NCBI RefSeq assembly: GCF_030269925.1
Contig: NC_085107.1
Coordinates: 14,384,001 to 14,448,000 of the forward strand
Length of the DNA: 64,000 nt
Source of the DNA: Bombyx mori
Lineage: Eukaryota; Arthropoda; Insecta; Lepidoptera; Bombycidae
Direction of reading: 5' to 3'
This document shows positions 1 through 12,300 of this stretch, piece by piece. A program made the translations under genes and the position numbers. The notes under the pieces are model-generated. The model did no database searches, was not told the origin of the DNA, and worked only from the letters and a program-made list of their open reading frames with translations. How positions within the stretch are numbered: the stretch's first letter is position 1; each line of letters begins with the position of its first letter.

Positions 1-279
1 ACTTCAAGCACCGGTCACCGTTCTCGTCGAACCCGTCGCTTGCGACGAAGGGCTCGACGAGTAAATTAACTCTCAGACACAGCCCACTGAGTTTCTCGCC
101 GGATCTTCTCAGTGGGTCGCGTTTCCGATCCGATGGTAGATTCTGCGAAGCACGACTCTTGCTAGGGTTCGTGTTAGCAACATCGTCAGGTTTGAGCCCC
201 GTGAGCTCACCTACTAAAGTTAAGGCTACGCTGAAATAGCCGCTAGGGCTATCAGCTTAGGTAGGAAAAAAAAAAAAAG
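1..279 (+). mobile_element. 5'-truncated jockey-like LINE 3' tail (copy 1)
   Basis: This is the 3' end of a non-LTR element. It shares the blocks GAGTTTCTCGCCGGATCTTC and GATTCCGATCCGGT-like sequence with the 3' UTR of the complete LINE at 48770-53918 and ends in a short hairpin (ATAGCC/GGCTAT) followed by GTAGG and an A-tract. The window starts inside it, so its 5' limit is unknown. It carries no coding sequence. The subfamily differs from the complete copy. Confidence 0.75.
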
Positions 280-530
280 TCAATCATAGAATTAGCGTAC
301 TGTGTAGATGATGGTATTTGATATTTGTACGTTTTGGAACAATAACATCTATGAAACTGCCATTTTGCATTCTGTCTAGTTCATGTTACCTGCACTGAAA
401 TTTTATTCCGATACGGTTTTGTCGGTTATTTTCAATAGGTTCTTCAAATTATTACCAATGTTCATAAATTTTATAGAAAGTTTGTGTCGTAGTCCCATAA
501 TGTATAATACTTTATTGGAGTTTAATGTTT
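280..530. other. AT-rich spacer, no gene seen
   Basis: Unique-looking AT-rich DNA between two retroelement fragments. No ORF with coding character and no recognised RNA gene. Confidence 0.5.
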
Positions 531-1028
531 TTTACTAGTGCTGGGACGCCTTGCCTATTTCTGCCGTTAAACAGTAACGCGTTTCGGTTTGAAGGGTGGA
601 GCGGCCGTTGTACTGTAAAAACGGAGGATCCATTAACGGTGCTTTTAGGTACCACAAGCAACAGTCACCGTCCTCGCCGAACCCGTCGCTTGCGACGAAG
701 GGCTCGACGAGTAAATTAACCCATAGACACAGCCCACTGAGTTTCTCGCTGGATCTTCCCAGTTCGCGTTTCCGATCCGGTGGTAGATTCTGCTAAACAC
801 TGCTCTTTCTAGGGCCAGTGTTAGCAACACTCCCGGTTTGAGGCCCGTGAGCTCACCTACTAGCTCGGTGAATCTAGAATAACCCCTCAAGGTTACTAGA
901 AAAGTTAGGAAAAAAACTTAGACTTAGAACTCGTGTCTCAAGTTAGATGGCGGCTGTTACGTTGTTGGGTAACCACTTTATAACTGGTGTTCCGTGAGCT
1001 CGTCCACCGTTCTAAGGAATAAAAAAAA
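531..1028 (+). mobile_element. Bm1 SINE split by a LINE tail
   Basis: The left part (531 to about 615) carries the Bm1 block CTGCCTATTTCTGCCGT-like and GCGTTTCGGTTTGAAGGGTG. The right part (about 917-1028) carries the Bm1 3' half (TTAGAACT, GTAACCACTT, GTGAGCTCGTCCACC, then AATAAA and A-run). The two halves are separated by a LINE 3' tail at 616-917. The left half also lacks a stretch of the usual 5' region. Bm1 is a Pol III-type SINE of Bombyx. Confidence 0.7.
616..917 (+). mobile_element. Jockey-like LINE 3' tail inserted in Bm1 (copy 2)
   Basis: It starts near GGATCCATTAACGGTGC, runs through the same 3'-UTR blocks as copy 1 and ends in an A-run at 911-916, directly followed by the second half of a Bm1 SINE. 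It is therefore younger than that SINE. Confidence 0.7.
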
Positions 1029-2198
1029 TGTACACGTGGGGCCAGTTTAGTTTCATCAAACAGTTTCAAACTAACATCATTTCGCAGCACATTTAGCGAT
1101 AGTCACAATGGCGCGGGCCCGGGTTTTACCGGTGATGAATGTTTCTTAACAAAGCTCTTTTCCTTACCCTTAATAGCAAAAAATGTTACGTTAATGTTAT
1201 ATATATGTATACGTGTAATAATGTATACGTGTAATGTTATGTTAAATGTTAAATGAATTAAATATAATAGAAACGTAAAGGACAATTGTTAATTGTGTTT
1301 TAGAATTTGAAGATTTAAAAGTTGAATATGATTTTTGCGATTGCGAAATCTACGAACGACTTAAATGAGGACATTTCTCTCGCGATAATTGAATTCATAT
1401 TTTTTATTTATTTTAAAATATGACGGTCACTGTCTACCGGGCTTAATAATTTAAGTATTTAATTTATATTAAACTAACATCGTCTAAAAATAAACCGGTA
1501 GCATTTAGTGATTTTGATTCAAAACATAATAAGTATAAACCAACGTCATGGCGTCATGTCATCGTTAGATGGCAGCACCGGTAGATGAGGCGATATAAAA
1601 AAAAGAGAATGCTTAAAAGGGAACGAGATGGACTTTCATTGAATTTTTTACTAAAATTTATTTTTCAATATGATTTGGATTCACTTCCGTAATTTTATAA
1701 TCTATTGGTACTATCGTATTAATTATGCTCTAATATCAATGGCTTTGATTATAGGTATACACGATCAATGGATTTGAAAGATATATTTTTCGTTTGGTAC
1801 TTACTGTCTGTGGTCTACGAAAAAACTGGTCCACGCTGTTTTTTGTAAAGTTGGTTCCATGAAAGATGCTCTGAGGAATTGTTTGAGATGAGGCGTCGTT
1901 TCGTTTATCATCGCAGTGCCCACCACCAGAGTACAGTACACTCCTTTTATTTGAAAAATGTGTGTTCCTTAACAGTACCTTTAAAAGTATCGTTTTGGGC
2001 ACCTCCAATCCAAGTATAACAGGTTGTTTGTTCTTCTTCACGCAAGGTTTGTAAAGAGTTCCTAACGGCAGGTAGCAGTTTAGCTGAGCCCGTGGCATTG
2101 CGGATGTCCATGTGCGACATTAATCATTCACTCACAGGTAGGCTTGTCGGTCATTGATGGAAAAAAGGTTCGAGTTTGTGTATATCTTTATAAAACAA
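1029..2198. other. Intergenic, no recognised gene
   Basis: AT-rich DNA. One minus-strand ORF of 120 codons lies at 1736-2098 with a Cys/His-poor, basic translation that I do not recognise. It has no obvious splice partner and may be chance or a TE relic. Confidence 0.4.
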
Positions 2199-2450
2199 CC
2201 AGCTGTACCCGTCCGCTTCGCTGGGTATTTAAAATTAACATTATTGTTTCTCACCCCTCACAAAGATTCTCATCATTAACGCCACAGTAACTAGTGTAGG
2301 GAGTCCAACACTCATATAAATATTAGCCTATCCATTAAAGTACATGTATTTTCTACATGGATACCAAGTTTCAAGTCAATCAGATGCATGGTTCAGTAGT
2401 TATAACAGAACATCCGTAAAAACCACTGTAGATTTATATATTAGTATAGA
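2199..2450 (-). mobile_element. Non-autonomous Helitron (252 bp)
   Basis: On the minus strand it begins TCTATACTAATATATAAAT and ends with the Helitron-like AGCGAAGCGGACGGGTACAG followed by CTGG, a one-base change from the usual CTAG. It is flanked by A on the low side and T on the high side, the AT target expected of Helitrons. No coding capacity. Confidence 0.65.
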
Positions 2451-3619
2451 TGAGTATCGTTTTTGAAGTCAACACGTCTTACAATACAATAGCATAGAAA
2501 TAAATTTTCAGGTGATATAATTTTAATGTTCTTCTAGCTACTGTTATTAATTTGCTACCATCTATAGCAGTACTGTACCAATGCAATTTCTGTAACAATA
2601 CGTACGAATTTTGTATCATTGCGATTGGGTTTCAATGACCTCTTAACACCAGGGGACTCCCTGCTGCTTGGCCCAAGAATGGTGGCCACAAAAATCGACA
2701 ATCTCATCCCGGACAGGCTTATCGATCATGAGCACTCTTACTGGAAAGTTCTGGCCATGGATAACTTTAAATATTGGCCAGTTAGGTCGATTAGATGAAA
2801 TATATCCGAACTGTTTAATATGCTGAAATACACGTTTTGTTATATCTGGAGAACACTCGTATATAAAGTTTTAAAATGTAAAATATGTATTTCAGTAAAT
2901 TTGGTGAATATACTCGTATACATATCTAGAATGTAAAATATCATTATCATTTCATAACAACGATGGGCACTGAAAAAATAATTTTATTGAACATAATATT
3001 CATTAAGAATTTAATGTACTATCTGTAAATGAAATCTGTTATTCCACTGTCGATATGTACCGTGAATCTTAATTTAAAAAAAACGATAACCTTTCTGAAT
3101 TGTCAACGAAATGTAATGTTACTCGAAATATTCTTAAATGGTCTTAAAATATTTTTAAACTTTGTACAATCTGTAATTACTTAAACAAATATATTACAAA
3201 GCTTTAACTGACTATCAATATACGGTGAAGCTAGTAAATTGGTTTTGCGATAGACAAAAGGGATGTATCTAAAGTACATTAAAGTAGATTTCAATTTCTA
3301 CTATAATATTAAATTTCGACCTTTAATTTCAAGCACAACAATAATGGTAACAGTTCTGCTCGAGACAATTCATGATTATATCCTGCGGGAATTGTTAAAA
3401 TACAATTAGAACAATCAACAGAACTACAGTTGGGTTAAATCATAGGTTGTTTACTTGTTTATGTATATAGTACATATTTTAGGTACTTAGTAGGGTTGGC
3501 ATGAGGAAAATGTGTACGCTGGAATCTTGGACTATTAACGCCTTTTGCAAGAAAATACAATAGTAAACAAAAGCACCCAAAGTTTACATGCGTAAAGCAG
3601 TGCCCTTTGGGGTTAAGTC
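2451..3619. other. Intergenic, no recognised gene
   Basis: Mostly AT-rich. A short less AT-rich patch at about 2650-2760 looks like a worn transposon fragment but cannot be classified by eye. Confidence 0.4.
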
Positions 3620-4463
3620 ATCACTTAAAAGCGTTCCGACCGTCGTGGCTACGATGCTCGGCAGCGACGAGTCCTGGCAGGCGATGCTCGACTTCTGCGA
3701 GTCCACCATCTCGCAGAAGGAGGCGGCGGAACGGGAGAGGGAGAGCTCTTCTTCCCTTTCGGCGCCGTGCCGCCGCCGTCGAGCCGGGGTTCAGAGGAGG
3801 GCGTTTGTCCAGCTCCAGCCCCTATGAGGAGGCAGTCTCCTCCCGGTGATGGTCACGGGGCGACCTAAGGGGGTTGAGGCTGCGCCGCACGCTACCGTCA
3901 CTCTAGCGCGCTGGCACCAGGAGGACGGGACGGCGCGTCGGCGGCTGCGGACTGCGATGCGGTCCGCATTTTCGTTGTCGCTGTCGTCGCCGAACATACT
4001 GTTGAAGAGCAACCCGGTCGGCGGTGTATCGCGTTCCGACCCGGCAGGCTGGTTCTGGCCCAGCGGGGTATCCCGGAACACCAGCGGCACCGCCCGGGCG
4101 GCCTGGTAGGGCCGCCGTACCGCGGAGACCGACGTCGTTGGTCGTCAACTATCGCCTCGACGACCCGTCGGTCGGGCGTCCTCGGGGTGGCGCCGCGTGT
4201 CTGGTTGTAGTGTTGACCGCGGGAACCCCCCTACTCTGAACGGGTTCTGACCCCGGACGGAGATCGGACGTCGGGTGTAAGAGTGCAGGGGAGTCGTTTA
4301 GTGAGTGGGCCCTAAAATCCTTGGGCCCGCGATCTGCTCTCAACACCTGCAGATCGTTGAGTCTCACATACCCCGTGCGCCCCCTAGGCGCGGGGACCTC
4401 GTAGGAGGTTCGGACCTCGGCCCGAAAAAAAATAAAATAAAAATAAAAATCACTTAAAAGCGT
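3620..4463 (+). mobile_element. 5'-truncated R1-clade LINE with 15-bp target-site duplication
   Basis: The element is 3635-4448, bounded by ATCACTTAAAAGCGT at 3620-3634 and again at 4449-4463. Its first about 190 bases encode the C-terminus of an ORF2 ending at the TGA near 3825. The frame reads [19 protein letters not shown], then a Lys/Glu/Arg-rich helix and a RRRR patch, typical of R1/TRAS-clade reverse transcriptase C-termini. About 620 bases of GC-rich 3' UTR and an A-rich tail follow. GC content is far above the surroundings. The other ORFs read in this block on both strands come from its GC-rich UTR and are not genes. Confidence 0.8.
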
Positions 4464-5420
4464 AAAGATATCAAGGTGAATGCCGCCACTGACACCACTA
4501 AGTATTGTCGAAAATAGGTTGGAAAGTTATATTTTCGTGTGCGGGGCTCGGTACGCCCAGTGAAACAGGACTTTTATTTTTATTTTATCTTTGAAAATTT
4601 ACTAAAAATGCTTAATCAGCAAATTTAATTTTCCTATTTTCTATCAGAATGATACTCTTGCCTAAAATCTATTCGGAACATCATCGCTTCAAATTTAGAG
4701 ATTAAAAGTATCTTAAATAGTGTCAATGTTTGAGCTTTAAGGCTTTAGCGATTATAAGACCACTTTGACGAATTGAAGTAACCATAATTTTAGTAATCAC
4801 TATCTATCGTTTTTTTTTTAATAGGTAAATTCTAAAACTTATAAAATATAAATAACAACTATTCACTATATAATGCAGTGCACAAAAGTCGTATACTTTT
4901 ATAAATATGTATTTAAAGGATTCTACTAAAATCCGTTGTACCGCAATATAATCACGCATGCGTCCTGTAGCAGACGTTTTTTACCCTGCATCACGGGCCC
5001 CTTCGTATTGCCGACATTCCCGTCTGTGACACAATCGCACTCCCCTTAAATAGAACGCAATGGCCTTGAAATCTTGCTAAAACTGGTTCATGTACCTTAT
5101 CAACGCTATTAATGCATTTATGAACTTGTGCTTCAATTCATGCGCATGTTCTCACTGGACCTAACCGTTGACCTTCGGACGTAATTAAATGACATAATAG
5201 ATGGTACGACACCTCTAGTAGGTCAATGGTCCTGCTTATATTTTCAAAGGACTTCAAACAAATTGGTGCTAATTATAAGGTCAACCCGCCCACTGTAATT
5301 CTTGAAATTATGTTTTTGACACCGCTTCATGACAGAGATTCGATCGATTCAATATTATATTTAAATTGCAGTTAACGAACATGTAGTTGTGTACTAACAT
5401 TTCAACAAGTATATTACAAG
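4464..5420. other. Upstream region of the AMPK-gamma gene
   Basis: AT-rich, with no coding signal. It should hold the promoter or 5' UTR of the long AMPK-gamma transcript. A possible splice acceptor (AATTGCAG at about 5365-5372) lies 60 bases before the start codon, so the 5' UTR may be spliced. A Bm1-like scrap sits at about 4465-4500. Confidence 0.4.
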
Positions 5421-5432
5421 TGATTTGTGAAA

Positions 5433-6327
5433 ATGCACGGCCTGTCACACTTTTTACACAAACACTCTCGGGATTCTACACCGCCTTCAGAGAAAGAGGA
5501 GCGGGCTGACAGTTGGTATTCTTCATTGAGTTCGAATGATTCGCGTGGAGCTATACCTCAGGATTCCCAGGAAAGAGCTATTCCTATAAACCAAAGAGGG
5601 TCATATGCACAAAGAAGCTTAAGAGGCTCTACAGGCGCACCTTTTGAATTTGCATCTAGTCCACGAGATCGTTATCCAAATTTTGCCAGCTATTTCCGAG
5701 ATGTAATGGAAACTCGCACTTCATCGTCTTCGCATCATTATCACACACACCATGCAGACTCAAGGAGACGTCACGAGGGCGATCGCTACCAAACCAGCGT
5801 CAACACATATCAAACGCCACGTAATGAGTACCGCCAATTCGTCTCCCCTCTATTTAATGACGCAATGGACGATATACAAGAAAACGAGTACAGTAAATGT
5901 GAAAGGTACGGTGAAATAACCAACAACAAAGTTAGTCACACACCGTACAAGAGCCGTTTCGATAATAAAAATTTTGCTCAAAAATTAACGGAGAGTGTTA
6001 GTAGCTCTTCGAAAACCACTTCGAGTGAGAGGCGAGGGTCAGGATCGAGTGGAAGTGGACATCGTCATAAGCACCATTCGATCCAAGAACTTATCCGAAC
6101 ATTCGGGAAAAAAGTGGGTAGTTGGAGGCACGAATCAGGCGATAGTCGCAGAGGATCATGTGCGGCTCCCACTACCAGTGCTGAACAAACTCGGACTATG
6201 GAGAACGATGAATTTCGTTCACGCTCTAAATCTCTAGACGCTGATCACTTACATAAGGTTATTCAAAGACCTTTGCTAGAAGACTGTGGAGCGACATACC
6301 AAATATTCGATGCTATTTTAAAAGAAG
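5433..6327 (+). CDS. SNF4Agamma: AMPK-gamma coding exon 1 (N-terminal extension)
   Basis: Encodes 298 residues plus one base. The sequence is Ser/Arg/His-rich and looks disordered, with many RxxS and RRxS sites (for example [24 protein letters not shown] and RSRSKSLD) that could be kinase targets. There is no CBS homology. It resembles the long N-terminal extension of insect gamma isoforms. The donor is GAAG|GTATTT. The exon is followed by a 13.9-kb intron. Confidence 0.85.
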
Positions 6328-9300
6328 GTATTTATTTATGTTTTCACTTTCTTACTGCTTTTTTTAGACTTGTTTTTTACTTAAACATAATATAATATAC
6401 AACAATTAACAAACAATTGCTTGAAGTCTTATATTTATACATGTTATTTTTATGAAGCCTAATTTACCTACTCTACGAGGTCGTATTTATGGTATTTCGA
6501 AACAAGAAAAATGGGCAAATAAAAAAATTGCTTTGTTGTCTGATTACATACTTATAATTGCCAATTCCATTTTTTTTAAGTCGAAGCCACTTTACTCTAT
6601 TTGTAGTTGATTTTAAAGTATGAAACTGCGTTACTTCTTACTTGAAAAGCATGAAAAGAATGAGATCATCTGCTCGATGTAAAAATTGAACATAAAACAC
6701 TTGTCCTTCATTTACCCATAGACGGGAGTTCATTGAATTCATAGTTGAGTACAAAAACGACAAGTAAATGAAGTCTAGCAGTTGATGTTCGTTTTAATGG
6801 TACATATTGTTATCTGTCTAATTAATTATAGGTGTATACTCAGGTGTATGTGTATATGCATATAAGTGTATACAGATTTAGTTCAATCTGCTAATCGTTC
6901 ATCTCTATCGTTGGTAAATTATAACTAATCAAATAAAAGAAAATAAATTATACTTTATTCTAACATTGCAAGTACATGATATATACAGCTATTTACGTAA
7001 AAGATAGCACACATACGAGAGAAACTGTAAGCAGTTAAAATTAAAATTCTCATTTTTTACTTGTTTATCTTTCAAAATTTGATTACTCGGAGTGCATTTG
7101 AGTCTGTCATTATATTACATCCGATGTCAGAAATACTTACATGTAGCTCCTGAAAGCTAGAGTTTTGTAGCTTTCTCTACAGTAACAAAATGGCAATAGA
7201 ATTGTGGAAGAAGAATTGAAGGAAACTTCTATATCGTTCCCCCACTACTGAGGATCGCGACCACATGTGACGTTCTATCACTGTGCTCGATCATGGGTGG
7301 CATGGACTGCATAGTACAGACTACCACCAAGTGCGTCTCTTGCTAGATCTGACCATCTGGCTGGTGCTCTGCCCATGGCGCGCTTGCCCTCGATGCGACC
7401 TGATCGAAGGAAAGGCTACGTGTTAATGCTTTATCTATTATATATATATATATTACTAGCTGACCCGGCAAACGGTGTCTTGCCATATATAAGATTTCTA
7501 GAGAATTTCTAAAATACTAACTTATTGGAAGTGTATAAGGATGTGGAATATGAGTGAAAAAGGCCTGGAGCGCAGGGAACGATGAGGGAATGTTGTTTAA
7601 AAATAACAAAACACCAAACATTAATTGTTTTAATTTATTAAAAGTAATAATTATATATATATATAATTAATTCATTACATAATATTAATCTCTTAATGCT
7701 GCAGCGTGAACAATATTTTTTGTTAGCCCGCTTAAATAGGTATTCGTGGTATCAATATATTTTCACCTCGAAACTTGCCATTTAAAATGGTGCCTTCGAT
7801 AACTTTTTTCATTAATTTTTTAATGACTAATCGCGTACTGTTGCATAGCCGTGGCGGGTTCAAATTACGAAGCAAAATAATTGGAGATCCAACCTTCAAT
7901 TGTAAGTTATGTGGTGGCATGCCTGGCAAATCCAGTGAGTTCAAAAACTCTGTTGGAAAATTTACAGCTTCAGTGTCATCGCAAACTGTATCAATAGATT
8001 TATATGATACCAAGTCTCCTGGCAATAACTGTTGTATCTTCAGATTTAAAATGTCAACCTCCACATTTTTTGCAGCTAACATTGCTCTTTCTGCAAGCCA
8101 CTCGAGATTTATGTAATTCGTGTGTACATTGGGAAATATTTGTTCAATGAGAGCATCTTGCGAATCAATGATAGTGCAGAAATCATTCGCTAATTTTATG
8201 TATCCAGTTTCAGCTATAGTGACTTTTCCATCGCCGATATCTAAGAGTTGTTTTGAGAATGTTTCAGCGGATGGATTTTGAAGCATTTGAACGCGCATAT
8301 TTACTTTCAGCTGTACTATTTCAACATTACGCCACAATGTAGATGACTTTAAGCAGGCGTTGATTTCATCAGCGTATGTTGAACGTGGAATGACGGGAAG
8401 TGTTTGTCTGAAGTCACCTGAAAGGACTAACAGAGTGCCACCAAATAGTTTGTCGTTGTTTTTAATATCTTTCAATGTCCTGTTCAACGCCTCAAGCGAA
8501 TGTTTGTGTGCCATGGTACATTCATATTTTCCAATCTAAACACCGCCATGTCACTGCCTTTATGGACATACTTGCAAATGTATTTGATGCTCTTCACAGA
8601 GCTGCAGAACTCAACATCAATATAAGCATTGTATGTTTTGCTCAGCAGGGGCGAATATGGCACGACCCAACGATTGTCAATATCAATGTCTGTGTTGCTG
8701 ATGTTTTTAATAAATGATTGTCCGCCATTATCTGGATTCCTTCGACGATATATTGGGTTTCCGTCGACATTTGTGATTGTATCGTTAGTGAAATCTTTAG
8801 GGAATTTTTTTGTACATTTTCCATCTGACATGCAAGGCGATGAACTAAAAATGTTTAACTACTACGCTTGAAGCATAAACACTAATAATAGCCGAAAACT
8901 GTAGAGGTAACATCCCTACTCCGTGCTGTTTACAGGGTGAGAAGTGACACCGGTAGACACATGGAGGGGATAACTTACCAAGTGATAATAATTGATGTTA
9001 TCGAGCGGGATAGAAAATGATAAAATTATGAAAATGACTATTAAAAAGCAAGGGTTGATCGTAGAAGAGTGAAAATTGAGGATTGTATGTATTTTTGTAT
9101 GTTGTATCATAAAAAAATAGAAATTTAAAATTTTGCCAAAAAAATAAAATAAAAAATTTAGGGGTGGACTACCCCTAACATTTAGGGGGATGAAAAATAG
9201 ATGTTGGCCGATTCTCATAGATACTGGATAAGCACAAAAAATTTCAACAAAATCGGTCAAGCCGTTTCGGAGGAGTATGGCAACGAAAACTGTGACACGA

Positions 9301-12300
9301 GAATTTTATATATTAGATATTAATTACATAAATATTGCTATAACTTAATTTCTTTAAGGTGATAGAATTGAATGTAATTGCTTAGCTCCCGAGGGACCTC
9401 GAAGAGAGGTTCGTGGTCAGTGATTGAAATTACGGTTTCAGTCTTGGTTGTGTTGACCTTACTCTCGAAGCCCACACAATGAGTTTTTATATTGTGAAGG
9501 CCTTCGACAAGCATCGTATATCATGTGTGTCGATGACATCGTCGTTCAGAATCCCTGGGGAACGCTGGAAGTGGATCGTTAGCGCTTTGAATGGGCGGAG
9601 CATCAAATTTATTTTTTCCACACGTAATTCTGAACAACCGGTCGGTGGGACCTAACCCTGGACAACGTTCGTCTTAAGATGAGAATTCTTCGAGACGGCT
9701 TCACAAATGTAAGAATTGAATTTATTTCAATCGCAAATCAATGTTCACAAGCCGCAAAAAACACTTATCTCATTTCTCTTGACATTTGTAGGGATAAGCC
9801 TTCGCATTACGACACCGGGATAAAAAAGTCCTTCTTTCCAACGACATATAAGTATAATATGTCGTTCTTTGCAATATATAATCTGTATCTTCAATGGTTG
9901 AATCGAACTTAATACAATTCACACCATTCGCTTACCTATCACATAGAGCTTTCCATTTCAGACACAAATTTTGATCGTTACTTCAGATCTCAGAAATTCT
10001 TGATTTATACCGGGCATCGCCCATTCTCTGTACTCTATCATTCACTGTACATATTGTACGTGTACAGCAAGCCATTGAAATGTCATATGAATATCATAGT
10101 GCAAACACCGAATCTTATGAAACGCCAGCGTTAATGGTTATGGCGTCAAAGTAGTAGCCGTCAACGATGACTTCTTCTTCTTTTTTTTCCTACCTAAGCT
10201 GAGAGCCTCGAGAGGCTATGTCAGCGTAACCTTAACTAGTAGGTAAGCTCACGGGGCTCAAACCTGACGACGTTGCTAACACGAACTCTAGCAAGAGCCG
10301 TACTTCGCAGAATCTACCACCGGATCGGAAATGCGACCCACTGAGAAGATCCGGCGAGAAACTCAGTGGGCTGTGTCTGAGAGTTAATTTCCTCGTAGAG
10401 CCCTTCGTCATAAGCGACGGGTTCAACGAGAACGATGACCGGTGCTTGAAGTACCTAAAAGCACCATTAGTGGATCGGGAGAGTCCGAAATGACGTGTTT
10501 GGGGCGACGTCGACTGCTTTCCATTCTGTCCGCAGGATCGGGAATGTAGTTACCGGCCGTCACGATGAGAGGGTTCTCATGTCGTGCCGCTTTGTCGAAG
10601 TGGTGACTTCTTCTCCTTTTGCTTTGGTATAGAAAGATTTCTGTTGGTCCGGAGGCCTTTTTCAGCTGAAAAGGTCAGGATCAGGACAGGTGCTCCGTCC
10701 GTTTGTCATCCTTCATCTTCAAGATTTATTTGCAGAATCGCTCGAGTTTTCTGTAAGCTGACAACTTCGATAGAAATTTTCATTGCCTGATATTTTTAAC
10801 AAAAATATCATTTTAATATCTTTTTTATGCCGCGCACAAAAGATACATATGTGAAAACAGTTGATGATATTGTTGGTATTAATACTTGTTTGTGCATTAT
10901 TTGTGCGTTTCAGTGAAAAATGTGGTATAATAATAATTAAAAACAACGATTTTTAAATTCAATTGTGATTAAAACTTAACATTTAAGATAGGGTGAGGGG
11001 TGAGATTCCCAATAACGGCGACTTAATTGTTAAATAATAATAAAAAACACTTATGATTTTAAGAATTGTTTCAGTGGCAAGTTATTTACATTCGTTTAAA
11101 CAGTCAATCGCACTAAGTTTCTTTATATATTTAAGTATGATAATTGAACTATTTCTCGAGCTCATCTGGTATGGAGTTTTTAACGGAGCTTAAAGATATC
11201 ACAACGTGAATGCCATATCCCAACTTGACACATGGAGTCAGAGGGGTTTGAGTTATGTCGTAATTCTCCCGTACAACGGCCGTGTATTCATTCTATTTTA
11301 AAAAACAAGTGTAGTGGGTATCTTATTAAAATATTGGCTTCGACCTGTGAACAAACCTGAACCCCTTGGTAACAAGTCAGGGTCACTAATAATTAAACCA
11401 AAGAGTTGTGTGTGTGTCGAAAAAACTGTCGAATACATCCTTGTCATTGATCAGAATAATTATGAAAACAATGTCAAGGCATTTGATATTAGATTTTGAT
11501 TATGTCGATTTTTGTGGACATAAGCCTTTGGTCTTGATAAATAACATGTTATTTTAAAATAAAAATTGCTTAATACATATGGTGTACAGATATACAGGCA
11601 CTGCATATACGAGTATGATGCAAAATGTCCCGCTCCGTGAACAATAACGTTATTAGAGGCATTGTGAAACAGCTGCAAGCTAAAAAATATTTATTCCAAA
11701 CCTCGCTCGACAAGATATTCCTGTAATATAAAAATAATATTTAAATTTGACAGTATGTTTGTGTACGGTAATCCTTCCAACCGTTGAATCAATTGGAATC
11801 TGTTATTCAGTCTTGTATTGTTATGAATTTCCGCCAACATTTTAAGTATGGGATTAAAATTGTCGCAAAATAAAAAAAGCATTTAAGCCATTCATCCATA
11901 AGTCCAGTCCATAACATATATGTAAACTGTTATTAATGCCTTGGTATCAATGAAAACGGGTCACAACGTTACAATTACCTTAAATTCTTGAGGTTTGCAG
12001 CGTGGTCCATTATCCGCCATTCCATTTTGTAGGTATTATGAAAATCTGGATTATTCATCCGAGATGCAGTATAAAATGTACACCAGAAGCATTGTAAAAA
12101 TCGACATCGGTAATCACTTTAATACTGGGTAGAGCGAGTGCTCATCTACTCATAATTACGCGGTCTCTAGAACTAAGTTCGCATGAGCAATGAACGACTT
12201 ATCTGACCGCGACGGGACAACGCAAAGCAACTCTCGGTGCTTTTAGGATCCACAAGCACCAGTCACCGTCCTCCGTTCAAGTGTTCAACGAGCGAACTAA

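Larger units (their letters stand above)
7456..9317 (-). mobile_element. Internally deleted Helitron (1.86 kb)
   Basis: On the minus strand it starts TCTAATATATAAAATTCTCG and ends GGGTCAGCTAG, preceded by a short hairpin (GGCAA..TTTGCC). The flanks are A at 7455 and T at 9318 on the plus strand, the AT target typical of Helitrons. It contains remains of a Rep domain (8484-8831) and of a PIF1-type helicase (7732-8514), in the order expected for a Helitron transposase with the middle removed. It lies antisense in intron 1 of the AMPK-gamma gene. Confidence 0.85.

Noticed and set aside
3791..4367. Several overlapping ORFs on both strands in GC-rich DNA
   Set aside because: They lie in the 3' UTR of an R1-clade LINE; their length comes from high GC. 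The same set recurs in the copy at 17917-18736.
5427..5432. Start of the AMPK-gamma frame at GTG 5427
   Set aside because: A nuclear gene should use ATG; the first ATG in frame after the TGA at 5421 is at 5433.
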